DNA of 64,000 bases from positions 24,070 through 88,069 of the forward strand of contig NZ_JACX01000005.1 in assembly GCF_000518085.1 (NCBI RefSeq), given 5' to 3'. Made by a program: the position numbers and the translations under genes. Of this stretch, positions 36,203 through 46,796 are shown in pieces; within the stretch, counting starts at the first letter, position 1, and each line of letters starts with the position of its first letter. The stretch is from Bartonella grahamii ATCC 700132. Lineage in GTDB: Bacteria > Pseudomonadota > Alphaproteobacteria > Rhizobiales > Rhizobiaceae. The notes below the pieces were generated by a model. That model searched no databases and had not been told where the DNA came from. It worked only from the letters and a program-made list of their open reading frames with translations.

Positions 36203-36516
36203 TCAGAGATCCTTTCGGTAAGGCTGTTTGTTTTTTTGTAAAGCATTTTCTAATAATACGATAGAGTTTTATAGCAATATTCATATGAGAACAGTAAGAA
36301 TGGTTTTATAATGTTGTGGATTTATAGTTTTGAAGACTTTTAAATAATTGCTTTATAAAGAAGCAGCAACATTGCTGTTTGAATAAATTTTGGATAAAGA
36401 ACAAAAATAATGAAGGTACAAAGTGGATATAGTGAATTATAGGGTTATAAAAACTTTTTATGATCATTTAAGTTTGTTTTTAATCTGTTATAGGGGGATA
36501 AATATAGAGGGATATT
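36203..36516. other. Divergent promoter region between folD and the AsmA-like gene
   Basis: The two genes point away from each other, so both promoters should lie here. The stretch is very AT-rich; no operator or RNA gene was recognised. Confidence 0.4.
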
Positions 36517-38397
36517 GTGCGCATCAGAATAATAAAATTTTTGAGCGGAATTTTTATTACAATTATCTTTTTATTTGGAGTGGGGATTCTCGTTTTACCT
36601 TATCTTATCTCTACAGATGCGATTCGTATTCGTTTAGCGCAGGATTTGAGTGCATGGACCGGTTACAATGTGCAATTGCGTGATCCACCGCGGTTACATC
36701 TTTTTCCTTATCCTAAAGCATTTCTTTCTGGCGTTACTTTAACATCAAAAATGGATGATGTTGCGCCATTAATGGAAGCTGAATCAATAGAAGTTGATCT
36801 TTCTGTCGTCGATCTTCTTTGGGGACATGTTTCTTTTTCAGAGACGCGGATTATGCGTCCTCAATTTGTTATGGAAAAGCCTGTTAAAACAATAGCAGAT
36901 TTTTTTGATCGGTTTTCTCGCTCACAAGGTGCATTAGGGTTGGCAATACGCAATACGCGTGAAATATTAAAACATAATCCTGAACATCCAGAGATAGAGC
37001 ACCTTTTAAAACAACCTTTTGGGCGGATTGTCATTAAAAATGGTGTTCTTGTGTATCACGATAGTTTTTCGGGGATGGCAGAAAAAATAACAGGATTAAA
37101 TGCGACTTTAGATTGGCCGGAATCGACTCAGGAAGTACGGTTACGTGCAGATGCGCGTTGGCGCGGAGAATTTACAAAGTTATCAATTGATGCTTCTCAA
37201 GCATTGCCGCTTCTTGCAGGAGGAAAAAGTCATATTAGGGCAAGTCTCAATTCTGTACGTGGGGGAATAACTTTTACAGGAAAGGCTCGGTTATCTGAAT
37301 ATTATATTTTTGACGGAAAAGTATCGATGCGTTCTCCGGGATGGAATCAGACATTGTCTTGGGTTGGTGGAAATCAGTTTTGGGGACATAAATTTAAAAT
37401 ACCCATTGTATGGGAATCTCATTTTTTAGCGCAGCCAATGCATATTCAAATGAACAATGTTACATTTACGATGGGGAAAGCCAATGCGCGAGGAGCTTTA
37501 AAACTCGATTTTCAAGATTATGTACCAAATGTTATGGGCTCGTTAGCCTTTGATAAACTAGATCTTCGCCTCTTGGGTTCAATGTTTTTTTCAGGTAAAA
37601 AGAAAAATTCCTTCTTTGATATGACATTTTTTGATCGTATTGGCGTGGATATACGACTTTCTGCGCCACAAGCTAAAATAGGAAATATTTCCCTCACAAA
37701 TTTAGCTGCTGCAATACAAATAAGAAATGGGCATGGTATTTTTGATCTTGGACATGCGAATATTTTTGGTGGATCCGTGCAAAGTAATATTGAAGTTACG
37801 CCAGCTGGACAGAAAGTGCGTATAGGAGGAAATATTTCAGGTGCTTCTATTGATATGCAGGAGACTTTAGAAACCTTGGGATTTATTCCATTTATACAAA
37901 GCAAAACGAATTTTACTGCAACGATACGAACACTTGCTGATTCTTGGCGAGAAATTTTTACGCAAATGCAGGGTGAATTAACACTGAAGATGTCTTCTGG
38001 TCGGCTCTTAGGATATGATTTGAATGAATTACAAACAAGACTTTTAAATAAACAACAATTTCTTTTAATGACTAATGATACTTTTTCAACAACATTTGAT
38101 CACTGGGATATTCAGACAAGCTTTTCAGAAGGTATGATGAAGGTGACAGAGTCATTAATGCGTACAGCAGACTTGAGCTTATCCATTCAAGGAACCGTTG
38201 CAACTGATATCGCGCAAGGGAAGCAGAATGAATTGATATTACAGGCACAACTACGCAAAAACTATAGATCAGAAACTTTATGTAAAGATGTCCAATGTCT
38301 CGCTAATAGCCTTGCATGGCCTTTTACATTTTCTCTAAGCTCTAAAGGGCAAAACCATGGTAATTTTTGGGTTACAAAAGACATTGACGCAGATTGA
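36517..38397 (+). CDS. AsmA-family envelope protein
   Basis: A 626-residue protein with one N-terminal membrane anchor (about residues 8-30: FLSGIFITIIFLFGVGILVL) and a large, beta-rich part typical of AsmA/YhjG family proteins. The LQLRDPPRLHLFPYPKAFLSGVTL-like opening and the C-terminal GELTLKMSSGRLLGYDLNEL block are family hallmarks. AsmA-like proteins are bridge-like lipid-transfer or outer-membrane assembly factors in the envelope. The GTG start was chosen because it follows an agaggga site by five bases; the next Met is far downstream. Stands alone, no operon partner. Confidence 0.8.
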   Translation: MRIRIIKFLSGIFITIIFLFGVGILVLPYLISTDAIRIRLAQDLSAWTGYNVQLRDPPRLHLFPYPKAFLSGVTLTSKMDDVAPLMEAESIEVDLSVVDLLWGHVSFSETRIMRPQFVMEKPVKTIADFFDRFSRSQGALGLAIRNTREILKHNPEHPEIEHLLKQPFGRIVIKNGVLVYHDSFSGMAEKITGLNATLDWPESTQEVRLRADARWRGEFTKLSIDASQALPLLAGGKSHIRASLNSVRGGITFTGKARLSEYYIFDGKVSMRSPGWNQTLSWVGGNQFWGHKFKIPIVWESHFLAQPMHIQMNNVTFTMGKANARGALKLDFQDYVPNVMGSLAFDKLDLRLLGSMFFSGKKKNSFFDMTFFDRIGVDIRLSAPQAKIGNISLTNLAAAIQIRNGHGIFDLGHANIFGGSVQSNIEVTPAGQKVRIGGNISGASIDMQETLETLGFIPFIQSKTNFTATIRTLADSWREIFTQMQGELTLKMSSGRLLGYDLNELQTRLLNKQQFLLMTNDTFSTTFDHWDIQTSFSEGMMKVTESLMRTADLSLSIQGTVATDIAQGKQNELILQAQLRKNYRSETLCKDVQCLANSLAWPFTFSLSSKGQNHGNFWVTKDIDAD

Positions 38398-38710
38398 GAA
38401 TTGTTTTTTATCTATATAGCACTCTATCTTATAATAGTAATTCGTCTTTTTGCAACTTAAAATTGTCTTTTAATTTAAATCAGAGGTCCCACTCTATCGG
38501 AAGATTTTCTCATTTTAAATCCGTTCGTGGTGAAGCAGTAAAAATCGTTCTCTCCGTCATAAGTGTGGTTGATATAGATAAATGATTGAAGAGAGGAATA
38601 AAAATCCTTCTTATGGAATCTTTCAAATACAAGAAATTCATAATATTGATGTAAATCTTATAAAAGTTTCTAAAAAACATTAAATTTTTAAGGGGGATGT
38701 CGGCTAGTGC
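38398..38710. repeat. Intergenic stretch with a diverged repeat (copy 1)
   Basis: From about 38,505 to 38,625 the sequence resembles 53,735-53,835; the best part is GAAGAGAGGAATAAAAAT followed by a CTTCTTATGGAATCTT-like run. The first 30 bases (TCTCATTTTAAATCCGTTC) also match 51,288-51,310. No gene seen. Confidence 0.5.
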
Positions 38711-38854
38711 TTACTGAATCCCAGAAGAAATACCATAACCATCTTTGGTAATTGTATGCTTCCCATCTGCTCCAACAGAACCAATTCCCACTGTAATCAA
38801 AATAAAGGCTAAGAGGGTTGTAATCGTAATAATTGTAGCTTTTTTAGCAGACAT
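38711..38854 (-). CDS. Small membrane or exported protein, 47 aa
   Basis: A 47-codon frame with a strong ggagg site (eight bases before the ATG on the minus strand). The peptide starts MSAKKAT, then has one hydrophobic segment (IITITTLLAFILITVGIG, about residues 8-25), and ends with a polar tail (GADGKHTITKDGYGISSGIQ). It may be a single-pass membrane protein or an exported peptide with a signal-like start. No family recognised. A distant relative of its layout is the 44-residue gene at 42,065. Confidence 0.6.
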   Translation of the reverse strand: MSAKKATIITITTLLAFILITVGIGSVGADGKHTITKDGYGISSGIQ

Positions 38855-39059
38855 ATTTTTCCTCCACGGATGCATCAATGACTGAATGCAAAGATGAATG
38901 GTGCATTATTTAAACTTTTATGAAAGTAGAATCACTTAAGGATCTATAAGTTCCTATTATTATCTCATAAAGCTAAAAAAACTCTATAATTCTTTAATAT
39001 ATTATAGTTCTATAGATATAATTTTTTCTTTTTGCTATATATTTTTCTTTATTTTCTCG

Positions 39060-39833
39060 ATGATGATAGTGAGCATTGGCAAAATTTTTATGCGCATAAA
39101 TTATAAACTTAAAAGATTATTTATACGGCAGACATTGGCTTTGAATGAAGAAATAAAGATAGAGGGGGCACAAGCTTCTTATCTTGTGCATGTTTTGCGT
39201 ATGAAAGAAGGAGCAGAAATTTTACTTTTTAATGGACAGGATGGTGAGTGGCTTGCTAAACTTATCATTGTTAAGAAGAAATTTGTTGTGGTTCAGCTTA
39301 TCCATCAAGAAAGATTACAAACGACGCATTCCAATCTTATTTATTGTTTTGCTCCACTCAAAAACGCGCGGTTGGATTATATGGTGCAGAAAGCTGTTGA
39401 AATGGGGGTATCGATTTTGCAGCCTGTTATAACGCATCATACGCAGGTTACGCGTATCAATATGGCGCGTATGGAAGCCAATGTTATTGAAGCTTCTGAA
39501 CAGTGTGGCATTTTATCTCTCCCTGAATGCGTATCTGCTCTATCATTAGCAGAACTTTTAGCACGATGGGATGAGACACAGCCTTTATTCTTTTGTGATG
39601 AAGAGCATAAATCGCATAATCCATTACCTTCTTTTAAAAAGCGTGACGTTACAACACCTGGTATTCTTATTGGACCGGAAGGTGGCTTTAGTGAAGAAGA
39701 GCGGAGCTTTTTAAAAAAACATCCTTTTGTGGTTCCAATATCATTAGGTCCGCGTATTTTACGCGCTGACACTGCCGCTGTTGCTGCTTTGGCTCTTCTT
39801 AATGCTACCGTGGGGGATTGGGCAATGGATTGA
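39060..39833 (+). CDS. rsmE: 16S rRNA m3U1498 methyltransferase
   Basis: A 257-residue SPOUT-type RNA methyltransferase. Its trefoil-knot SAM-binding parts are ILIGPEGGFSEEE (about residues 200-212) and SLGPRILRADTAAVAALALL (about 228-247); the N-terminal part has the PUA-like HVLRMKEGAEILLFNG. It methylates N3 of U1498 in 16S rRNA. A Met at codon 11 (MRINYKLKRLF, 39,090) is the likelier start by family length. It precedes gshA by 68 bases. Confidence 0.93.
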   Translation: MMIVSIGKIFMRINYKLKRLFIRQTLALNEEIKIEGAQASYLVHVLRMKEGAEILLFNGQDGEWLAKLIIVKKKFVVVQLIHQERLQTTHSNLIYCFAPLKNARLDYMVQKAVEMGVSILQPVITHHTQVTRINMARMEANVIEASEQCGILSLPECVSALSLAELLARWDETQPLFFCDEEHKSHNPLPSFKKRDVTTPGILIGPEGGFSEEERSFLKKHPFVVPISLGPRILRADTAAVAALALLNATVGDWAMD

Positions 39834-39901
39834 GAAATCTGTAAAATCATTCTAAACAATTCATTTAAGATGATGATACCAATGATAGGATACGATAAGT
39901 T

Positions 39902-41275
39902 ATGGCGCTTGATATAACTGATGAAAGTGAAATTTATAACTTAGATTCCTTGGTTAGTTATTTCCAAGGGGGGTATAAAGCAGAAGATGATTGGCGTATT
40001 GGTACAGAACATGAAAAATTTCCGTTTTATAAAGATGGTTTTCACCCTGTTCCATATGAAGGAGAGAGGGGAATCCGAGCGCTTTTAGAGAGGATGCAAA
40101 GCGCCTTAGGATGGAAACCTATTTTAGATGACGAGAATATTATTGGGCTCGTAGGATCAGTTAATCAGGGAGCCATTTCTTTGGAACCTGGAGGACAATT
40201 TGAATTATCTGGTGCACCATTAAAATCAGTAGGCCATACATATCACGAGTTGATGGAGCATTTAACTCTTCTCAAAAAAATTGCAGAACCATTGGGTATA
40301 GGTTTTCTAGGTCTTGGAGCTAGTCCAAAGTGGACTTTAGCTGAAACGCCACGAATGCCTAAATCACGTTACCAGATTATGACTGATTATATGCCTAAAG
40401 TGGGGCATAATGGTCTTAATATGATGTATCGCACATCAACAGTTCAGGTTAATCTTGACTTTTCATCTGAAAGTGATATGCGGCGAAAAATGCAAGTGTC
40501 CATGAAATTACAGTCCATTGCAACAGCATTATTTGCAAGTTCACCTTTTACAGAAGGACGCCCAAATGGCTTTTTGTCGTGGCGTTCTGAAATTTGGCGT
40601 AATACGGATAATCAGAGGGCAGGCGTTCTTCCCTTTATATTTTCTGAGCGTTTTGGTTTTGCTGATTATGTTGAATGGGCTCTTGATGTTCCAATGTATT
40701 TTGTTGTGCGGGATGGTCGTTATTATGATTGTACACATATAACATTTCGTCAGTTTATGAATGGAGCATTAAAAGGACAAGTTGCAAATTCAATTCCAAA
40801 CATGGGAGATTGGATTAATCACTTATCGACGTTATTTCCTGAAGTCCGCTTAAAAAGATTTTTAGAAATGAGAGGAGCTGATTGCGGTTCTTGGAAGCGC
40901 ATTTGTGCGTTGTCGGCTTTTTGGGTCGGGCTTCTTTATGATAGGGAAGCACTTAATGAGGCTGAAGCTTTGACAAAAGATTGGTGTTTTGAAGAAGTTT
41001 TAGATGTGCGCCAACGCGTTCCTAAAGAAGGGTTAAGAACTCCTTTTCGTCAAACTATTCTTTTAGAGTTAGCACGACAAGCTCTTGCTATTGCCCGCAA
41101 AGGCTTAAAAAATCGCAAACAGTATGATACGAATGGTTTTGATGAAACAAATTTTCTTAATCCTTTAGAAGAGGTTGTTGCAATGGGACAAACAGATGCT
41201 GAAAAATTTTTGTCTCACTACTATTCTATTTGGAATGAATCTGTAGAACCTTTATTTTTAGAATGTGCCTATTAA
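39902..41275 (+). CDS. gshA: Glutamate-cysteine ligase (plant/alphaproteobacterial type)
   Basis: A 457-residue enzyme joining glutamate and cysteine with ATP in the first step of glutathione synthesis. Recognisable parts are RIGTEHEKFPFY (about residues 36-47), EPGGQFELSGAPLKS (about 97-111), MPKVGHNGLNMMYRTSTVQVNLDF (about 164-187) and FSERFGFADYVEWALDVPMYF (about 249). These define the class found in plants and alphaproteobacteria. The glutathione synthetase gene gshB is not in the window. Confidence 0.92.
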   Translation: MALDITDESEIYNLDSLVSYFQGGYKAEDDWRIGTEHEKFPFYKDGFHPVPYEGERGIRALLERMQSALGWKPILDDENIIGLVGSVNQGAISLEPGGQFELSGAPLKSVGHTYHELMEHLTLLKKIAEPLGIGFLGLGASPKWTLAETPRMPKSRYQIMTDYMPKVGHNGLNMMYRTSTVQVNLDFSSESDMRRKMQVSMKLQSIATALFASSPFTEGRPNGFLSWRSEIWRNTDNQRAGVLPFIFSERFGFADYVEWALDVPMYFVVRDGRYYDCTHITFRQFMNGALKGQVANSIPNMGDWINHLSTLFPEVRLKRFLEMRGADCGSWKRICALSAFWVGLLYDREALNEAEALTKDWCFEEVLDVRQRVPKEGLRTPFRQTILLELARQALAIARKGLKNRKQYDTNGFDETNFLNPLEEVVAMGQTDAEKFLSHYYSIWNESVEPLFLECAY

Positions 41276-42064
41276 ATTTGAAGAAAAGAGACTTCTTACT
41301 TTTTAAAAAATGCATATCACCGTGGTGGCTCATTCACTCATTTGCTCTAGAGAGCATATCCTGCCTTTCTTTTAATATTTCTCATAAAGGGTACAATACA
41401 AAAATCTCTTGGGCAGTGTGATTTTTATACCCAATAATATCACGATATTTCCGTAATCTTAATGTTGTACCTTTGTGCTAAAGATAGCTCATAAAAGATA
41501 TACTTAAGCCTATTATCAAACATTTTTTATTCACATAGCTCATCCCACTTATGAATAGGTCTGAAAATAATATTTTTCACTTTTAAAAGGGATTAAAAAA
41601 TATAATTTTCGTTTAAAGGAGGAGATATGCCAAAGATCATTTTTAATAGGTAATTTCTTGAAATTATGTTGCTAATATGAATATTTTTTATGTCTTATTA
41701 TTCTCACTCCATGTATTTGATTATATTATATCAATATGTGTTATTCTTTTGTTACAAGAGTAAAGTATGGAATAAAAATAAAAAATTTCAGTTTTTGCAG
41801 AGACGGGCAACAAAAACTTTTTTGTTAGCTAAACATATCTAGTGCGCTTTTAAATTTTTCTTCTTCCATTTTTTAGTAGCCAGATCTCAAGGGGCTTTTA
41901 TACCTTTTTTTACCATTATACGATATAGTTATACAGTCATCATGAAGGCAATAGATGTATTTTTAAAACGGGTAGGAAAATTACAGGAGATCATTTTCTC
42001 TATACAGATAATTTATTCTTTTGCTATTTCCTCTTTTTAGCGATATTCTGAATTTCTATAGTTG
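41276..42064. other. Long AT-rich intergenic stretch
   Basis: No gene or RNA supported. All frames are short and none shows a family motif. Confidence 0.4.
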
Positions 42065-42199
42065 TCATTTGAGGTATGACTGATAAAGTTCGTTGTACGG
42101 ATAGAGATCATTCACTTTGGTATATCCAAGTGATATTAATACAGCAAACAAAACGATCAATAGAGAAGATAAAACAATAAATGTTACGGTACGTTTCAT
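42065..42199 (-). CDS. Small membrane protein, 44 aa
   Basis: A 44-codon frame with aaggag about 11 bases before the ATG. The peptide begins MKRTVTF, then has one hydrophobic helix (IVLSSLLIVLFAVLISLG, residues 8-25), and a polar tail (YTKVNDLYPYNELYQSYLK). The basic start, helix and Tyr-rich tail suggest an inner-membrane single-pass protein with its tail outside. No family recognised. It stands alone in an otherwise empty region. Confidence 0.55.
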   Translation of the reverse strand: MKRTVTFIVLSSLLIVLFAVLISLGYTKVNDLYPYNELYQSYLK

Positions 42200-43518
42200 G
42201 AGTGATTTAACTCCTTATCTTCGATAAATAGGCCGGTATTGAATAGGGGCTATTACGACGGTTGATATCATTTAATTTGGTTATATCAATGGTATATGTG
42301 ATATTTTTGTTGGTATTGTGTTTCAAATTATATGGAATGATATGTAGATTACCAGTGGCGTTGCATTTCCCATAAAAGGGTATTGTATGGCATAGCTACA
42401 CCCAACAAAGTACTCATATACTAACAAAAGCATAAAAGACAATCAGTATTTTAAAGGTATGGAAAAGGCTTTTTCGTAACATATACACTAATATATCTAG
42501 AATTTATGTAATACGATACGTATTTATTGTAAATAAATATTTTACAATTTTATATATTTTAAATATATTATGTGTAAATATTGTTTATATGCTTATTACT
42601 TGATTATTTTTTATTATGTCTTTTAAAGATATATTGTGTAATTCATTAAACAATTGCGTTATTTATTATCTATAACATTAATAATATTTATAAACGCTCT
42701 CATTATGCGTATTTTTAGCTTTATAACGTATCAGTTTTTTACTAAATGGTTTTAATGATTTTTGTAGATTTTGTTTATAAGGTGCTCTAATTTGAACAAC
42801 TTTAATAGGCACCGCGCTCTTTATAACCAACGCGTTCATTTGCATTGTGATTATGAAAACTTGCTTTTTTCACGCATGCTCTATAGCTATTATATTTTTA
42901 TAGTCATGGCACCATTTTTCATTTTCATAAGATAAATGATAAAGATGATAATGCGCTTTATTGCCTTTTATAAAAACATCTAAAGAGAGACTGATAATTA
43001 TAGAGGTCAGCAAACTCCCTTTTAATAGACTTTTGTCACTTTTGTCAGTTTTCTGTCAGTAAATTGAACCGACAAAATAGATCATTTTAGTGAGTGATTA
43101 AATATACCTTATGAAAAGCATGTGATTCTTTAAAGCCATTTCAAAAGATAGGTTCTAGTCATAAAAAATGCTATTAAGACCATTATAGTTATTAGTTTTG
43201 AGGTTCTTGAAGATTTTTAGGATTTTAGACACCTTCAAAATCTATAAGTAAAATGAATACATAAAGCTCTTTTTCAACAGAGTTTTTCAAAACAATAAAG
43301 CTATCATTTTAGATTACGATATAATCTTTTAAAAGCAATCCAAATAACAGTATTTAAAAGTGCAAAGATTCTTTTTTAGAATAACGCATGATAAGCTATC
43401 CTTTTAAGATTGTAGGTAATAAACTTAATAAGATGATTAAAGTTATAGACTGCCGTTTTAAAGCAATACACAAGAGACCTTTATGAGGTGTGTTAACCTC
43501 ATAAGTCTATTCGGTTTC
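42200..43518. other. Long AT-rich intergenic stretch
   Basis: No gene supported. At 43,026-43,056 TTTTGTCA-like units occur three times close together, but too few and irregular to call an iteron array. Confidence 0.4.
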
Positions 43519-44780
43519 TCACACTTCTAATTTTGGTAGTTTCTTAACAATTTTCATTGTTTCTAAACTTATAGTATGATCCTTTGAAACAACTCTAATG
43601 GATAAGCAGGGTTACTAATGGTTCCAATAGCATAGCGATTGGCATCATTAACAATGCCACTCTTTTTATCTGTCTTTACACATTGACGCTCCATAACCCA
43701 TTCAAGAGAGGGGTTGCCATTAACGATATACTCATAAGCTTCAAGAAGGATGTCTGTCATGATGATATTGCTGTTGTAAATAACAGTAGATTTATCCTTT
43801 TCCTTACTATTTTTAATTTTTGCGAATTTCATTTCTGTCACGTAATAAAAATTTTCGGGATTAGAGATGTCAGTCAGTTTTGAATTACCCTTTTTAAAAG
43901 GTCACAAGATAAGGCTCCACACTTTCATAATTCATGTGCAAGTGATCAAATTCACACTCTGTTGTCACAATATCCAGAAATCTTCAGCGCTTATTTACAC
44001 AAGGGATACGAGGCAATTCTTTGCATAAATTTTTCATCAATTATGAGCATAGCGAGTACGGTAATCTTTTGAATGTAATAATCCGTAAGCGTAATAGAAT
44101 AGATCATCTTTAGTTATGGTCTCACTAGGATAAGCAGCTTAAAATGCGCTAATCCTTTATCAGTGATGGCATCACGCCTCTGTAAACCAGATGTTTTTCT
44201 TTCCTTTATTGAATTTGTAAACAAATGGGATTGTTTCTCATCATGATCAGTTATAGAAGATTCAACATTTTTATAAAGATACCGTGGAAAGCATTGGCCT
44301 GTATCTATTGCATCTAGATTAGGTAAATTCTTAGCTATCAACACAGAAAAATCGCTTCGTGCTCCTATGCTTGTAATTTCTATGACTCTATTTTCTACTG
44401 CTTGCCCCATAGGGAATACATGTGGTATCTGATAAACTCCGTCATTGAAGATACGATTATAATAAAGCCATAGTCGTGTAAAAGAACGATACGAACTTTG
44501 CATGAGGCATGTCTTTTCAAATTCAAAAACCCTTCCTCTTATTAGTTCTTGCTTAACATTATAACTACAACTTTATATCTAAAGTGATAAAATTATCTAC
44601 GGCACATACACGTGTTGTTCGATCAGCATATAGATATGTATCGTTAAAACGTTTTACTGCGCTATTATAAAAAGCAATCATATTATTTATATTTTCTGCC
44701 CAAGCTCCGTCCTCCAATGTTGCGACAGCTCTTGCATTAAGACGTTTCATAAGAGGTATTTCTACTCCTTTCTTATACAT
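43519..44780 (-). pseudogene. Type ISP restriction-modification/helicase protein, C-terminal relic
   Basis: Read on the minus strand, broken frames line up with the C-terminal third of large DEAD-helicase/methyltransferase type ISP enzymes: ARAVATLEDGAWAENINNMI AFYNSAVKRFN, then SYRSFTRLWLYYNR, DAIDTGQCFPRYLY and GLQRRDAITDKGLAHF, then DDLFYYVYGLLHSKDYRTRY, CKELPRIPCV, HMNYESVEPY, EWVMERQCVKTDKKSGIVND and NRYAIGTISNPAYPLELFQR, ending SLETMKIVKKLPKLEV. The helicase and methylase parts are gone. Frameshifts separate the pieces. It is a decayed defence gene. Confidence 0.75.
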
Positions 44781-45433
44781 TTTTTATCTACACGCCAGCC
44801 CTGCTTGCGACGTGCAAGAAAATGATTTTGATTGATTCAAGCATAAACAGGTTTGAAATGAGAGAATCTTACGTTATTCGGAACTCTCATTTTATATGCA
44901 AAACAGTAAATTATTTATTATAAATCAATGTATTGCCGTTCAATAGGCATTGTGACTTTCAAAGTCTTTTTTATGACTATAAAAAGAATTTCGAAAAATA
45001 AAAAAGCGTTCATTGAAAGCAAAGAAAGAATCTATGAAAGGTATTTTCTAGAAAAATCATGAATGTTCGATTGTTAATTCATCCTTTCTTGAAAAGCTCG
45101 CTTCAGTTCAAATAGCAAAAGAGAGAGGTAAGGATATTGATAGGATAAGATATGCTGGAATTGTTCGGTATTAAGATGCAATGAATGTTGTTTATATTTC
45201 TCTTTTTTAACTATTTTATGAGAGCATAAATTTAAAGAATAGGAAAATAATTTTATTTATTTTCTTTAAACAGTTATTAGTAGATAAAAAATTCTCTTTT
45301 AATCTATAAATTAAAAAAATAATGATTTTGTAAAAGCCTAGTAAGCTTTATGTTAATTTTAAATATCATGCATTGATTTTGAATTATGCAGATTATTGAC
45401 GTCAATCATAACAATAGTAAGTGAGCATAGACA
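44781..45433. repeat. Intergenic stretch with a diverged direct repeat (copy 1)
   Basis: Bases 44,807-44,940 resemble 53,353-53,475. Shared runs are GACGTG(C/T)AAG, then TTGATTGATT, ACAG(G/A)TTTGAAATGAG, AATCTTACG and ATTATAAATC. No gene is seen; the rest should hold the promoter of the downstream symporter. Confidence 0.55.
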
Positions 45434-46789
45434 ATGACATTTAATTTTTTCGTCAATTTATTTCTATTTGTTATTTTTTTATTGTTTGTTTCTCAAAGTA
45501 AGAGAATGCAATGGAGTCTTTCACTACGTGTTATGCTAGGGCTTATCCTTGGCTTGATTTTTGGAAGTGTTTTGCAGTTTATTTATGGAGAGGGTGAAAG
45601 CACTTTATTGAAATCCGTTGAATGGTTTAACATTGTTGGTGAGGGCTATATCTTATTGTTGCAAATGATTGTTATGCCACTGGTTTTTATCTCTATTGTT
45701 TCAGCAGTTGCTCATTTACATTCTGTTTATGCTGTTGGAAAGATGAGTATAATAACAATTTCAATATTGCTTTTTACAACGGCTCTTTCAGCATTGGTTG
45801 GTGTTCTTGTGATTAATTTTTTTGGATTAACAGCCGATGGTTTAGTGCATGAAGGGCAAAATGTTTCTGCTATTCTTGAAGGTCATATTTCTAAACTTGG
45901 AGATATGAATATACCAAAGATGATTTTGTCTATGATTCCTAAAAATCCATTTGCTGAGTTGAGTGGAGCTAAACGTACGTCAATTATCAGTGTTGTTATT
46001 TTTGCGTCATTTTTAGGTGCAGCGGTTCTTCTTTTAAAGAAAGATGAGCCAGAAAAAGGAGAAAAAGCGCTTTTATTTATTCAAGTGGGACAAGCTTGGA
46101 TTATGCGGTTAGTCCGTATTGTGATTGCTTTGACGCCTTATGGTATTTTTGCACTTATGACGAAAGTAGGAGCAATATCGCGTATTGCAGATATTTTAAA
46201 TTTACTGGTTTTTGTCATTGCCTCTTATGTCGGTATTATTTTAATTTTTGGAATTCATGGTGTATTGCTTGGTATTTCTGGGGTTAATCCCTTTCGTTTT
46301 TTCAAAAAGGTTTTACCTGTTTTAACATTTGCTTTTAGCAGTCGTTCAAGTGCTGCAAGTATTCCTTTGAATATTGAAGCGCAAACACAGTGGATAGGTG
46401 TACCACAACCCATTGCGAGTTTTGCAGCTTCTTTTGGGGCAACAATTGGACAAAATGGTTGTGCTGGTCTTTATCCAGCGATGCTTGCGACCATGATTGC
46501 ACCATCTATGGGTATTAACCCTCTTGATCCTACTTGGATTGCTACGCTTATTGGGGTTGTGACATTGAGTTCTATTGGTGTTGCTGGTGTAGGGGGAGGC
46601 GCTATTTTCGCTGCATTGATTGTGTTACCAATTATGGGGCTTCCTGTTACTTTGGTTGCTGTACTTATCTCTATCGAACCGCTAATTGATATGGGACGGA
46701 CCGCTCTAAACGTGAGCGATTCAATGATAGCTGGAACGATCACCAGTCAAATGTTACAGACAACAGATAAAAGTATTTTTAAAAAATGA
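45434..46789 (+). CDS. L-cystine/dicarboxylate-type sodium symporter
   Basis: A 451-residue transporter of the dicarboxylate/amino acid:cation symporter family. The Ser-rich re-entrant loop is [17 protein letters not shown] (about residues 297-313), followed by [17 protein letters not shown] (about 336), and there are eight or more membrane helices. [21 protein letters not shown] early in the protein is typical of the TcyP L-cystine branch. It takes up cystine or a related substrate with cations. Some members instead carry dicarboxylates; the branch call is by resemblance only. Confidence 0.8.
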   Translation: MTFNFFVNLFLFVIFLLFVSQSKRMQWSLSLRVMLGLILGLIFGSVLQFIYGEGESTLLKSVEWFNIVGEGYILLLQMIVMPLVFISIVSAVAHLHSVYAVGKMSIITISILLFTTALSALVGVLVINFFGLTADGLVHEGQNVSAILEGHISKLGDMNIPKMILSMIPKNPFAELSGAKRTSIISVVIFASFLGAAVLLLKKDEPEKGEKALLFIQVGQAWIMRLVRIVIALTPYGIFALMTKVGAISRIADILNLLVFVIASYVGIILIFGIHGVLLGISGVNPFRFFKKVLPVLTFAFSSRSSAASIPLNIEAQTQWIGVPQPIASFAASFGATIGQNGCAGLYPAMLATMIAPSMGINPLDPTWIATLIGVVTLSSIGVAGVGGGAIFAALIVLPIMGLPVTLVAVLISIEPLIDMGRTALNVSDSMIAGTITSQMLQTTDKSIFKK

Positions 46790-46796
46790 TTTTAGG

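Noticed and set aside
43026-43056. TTTTGTCA-like units as replication iterons
   Set aside because: Only three irregular copies and no replication gene nearby.
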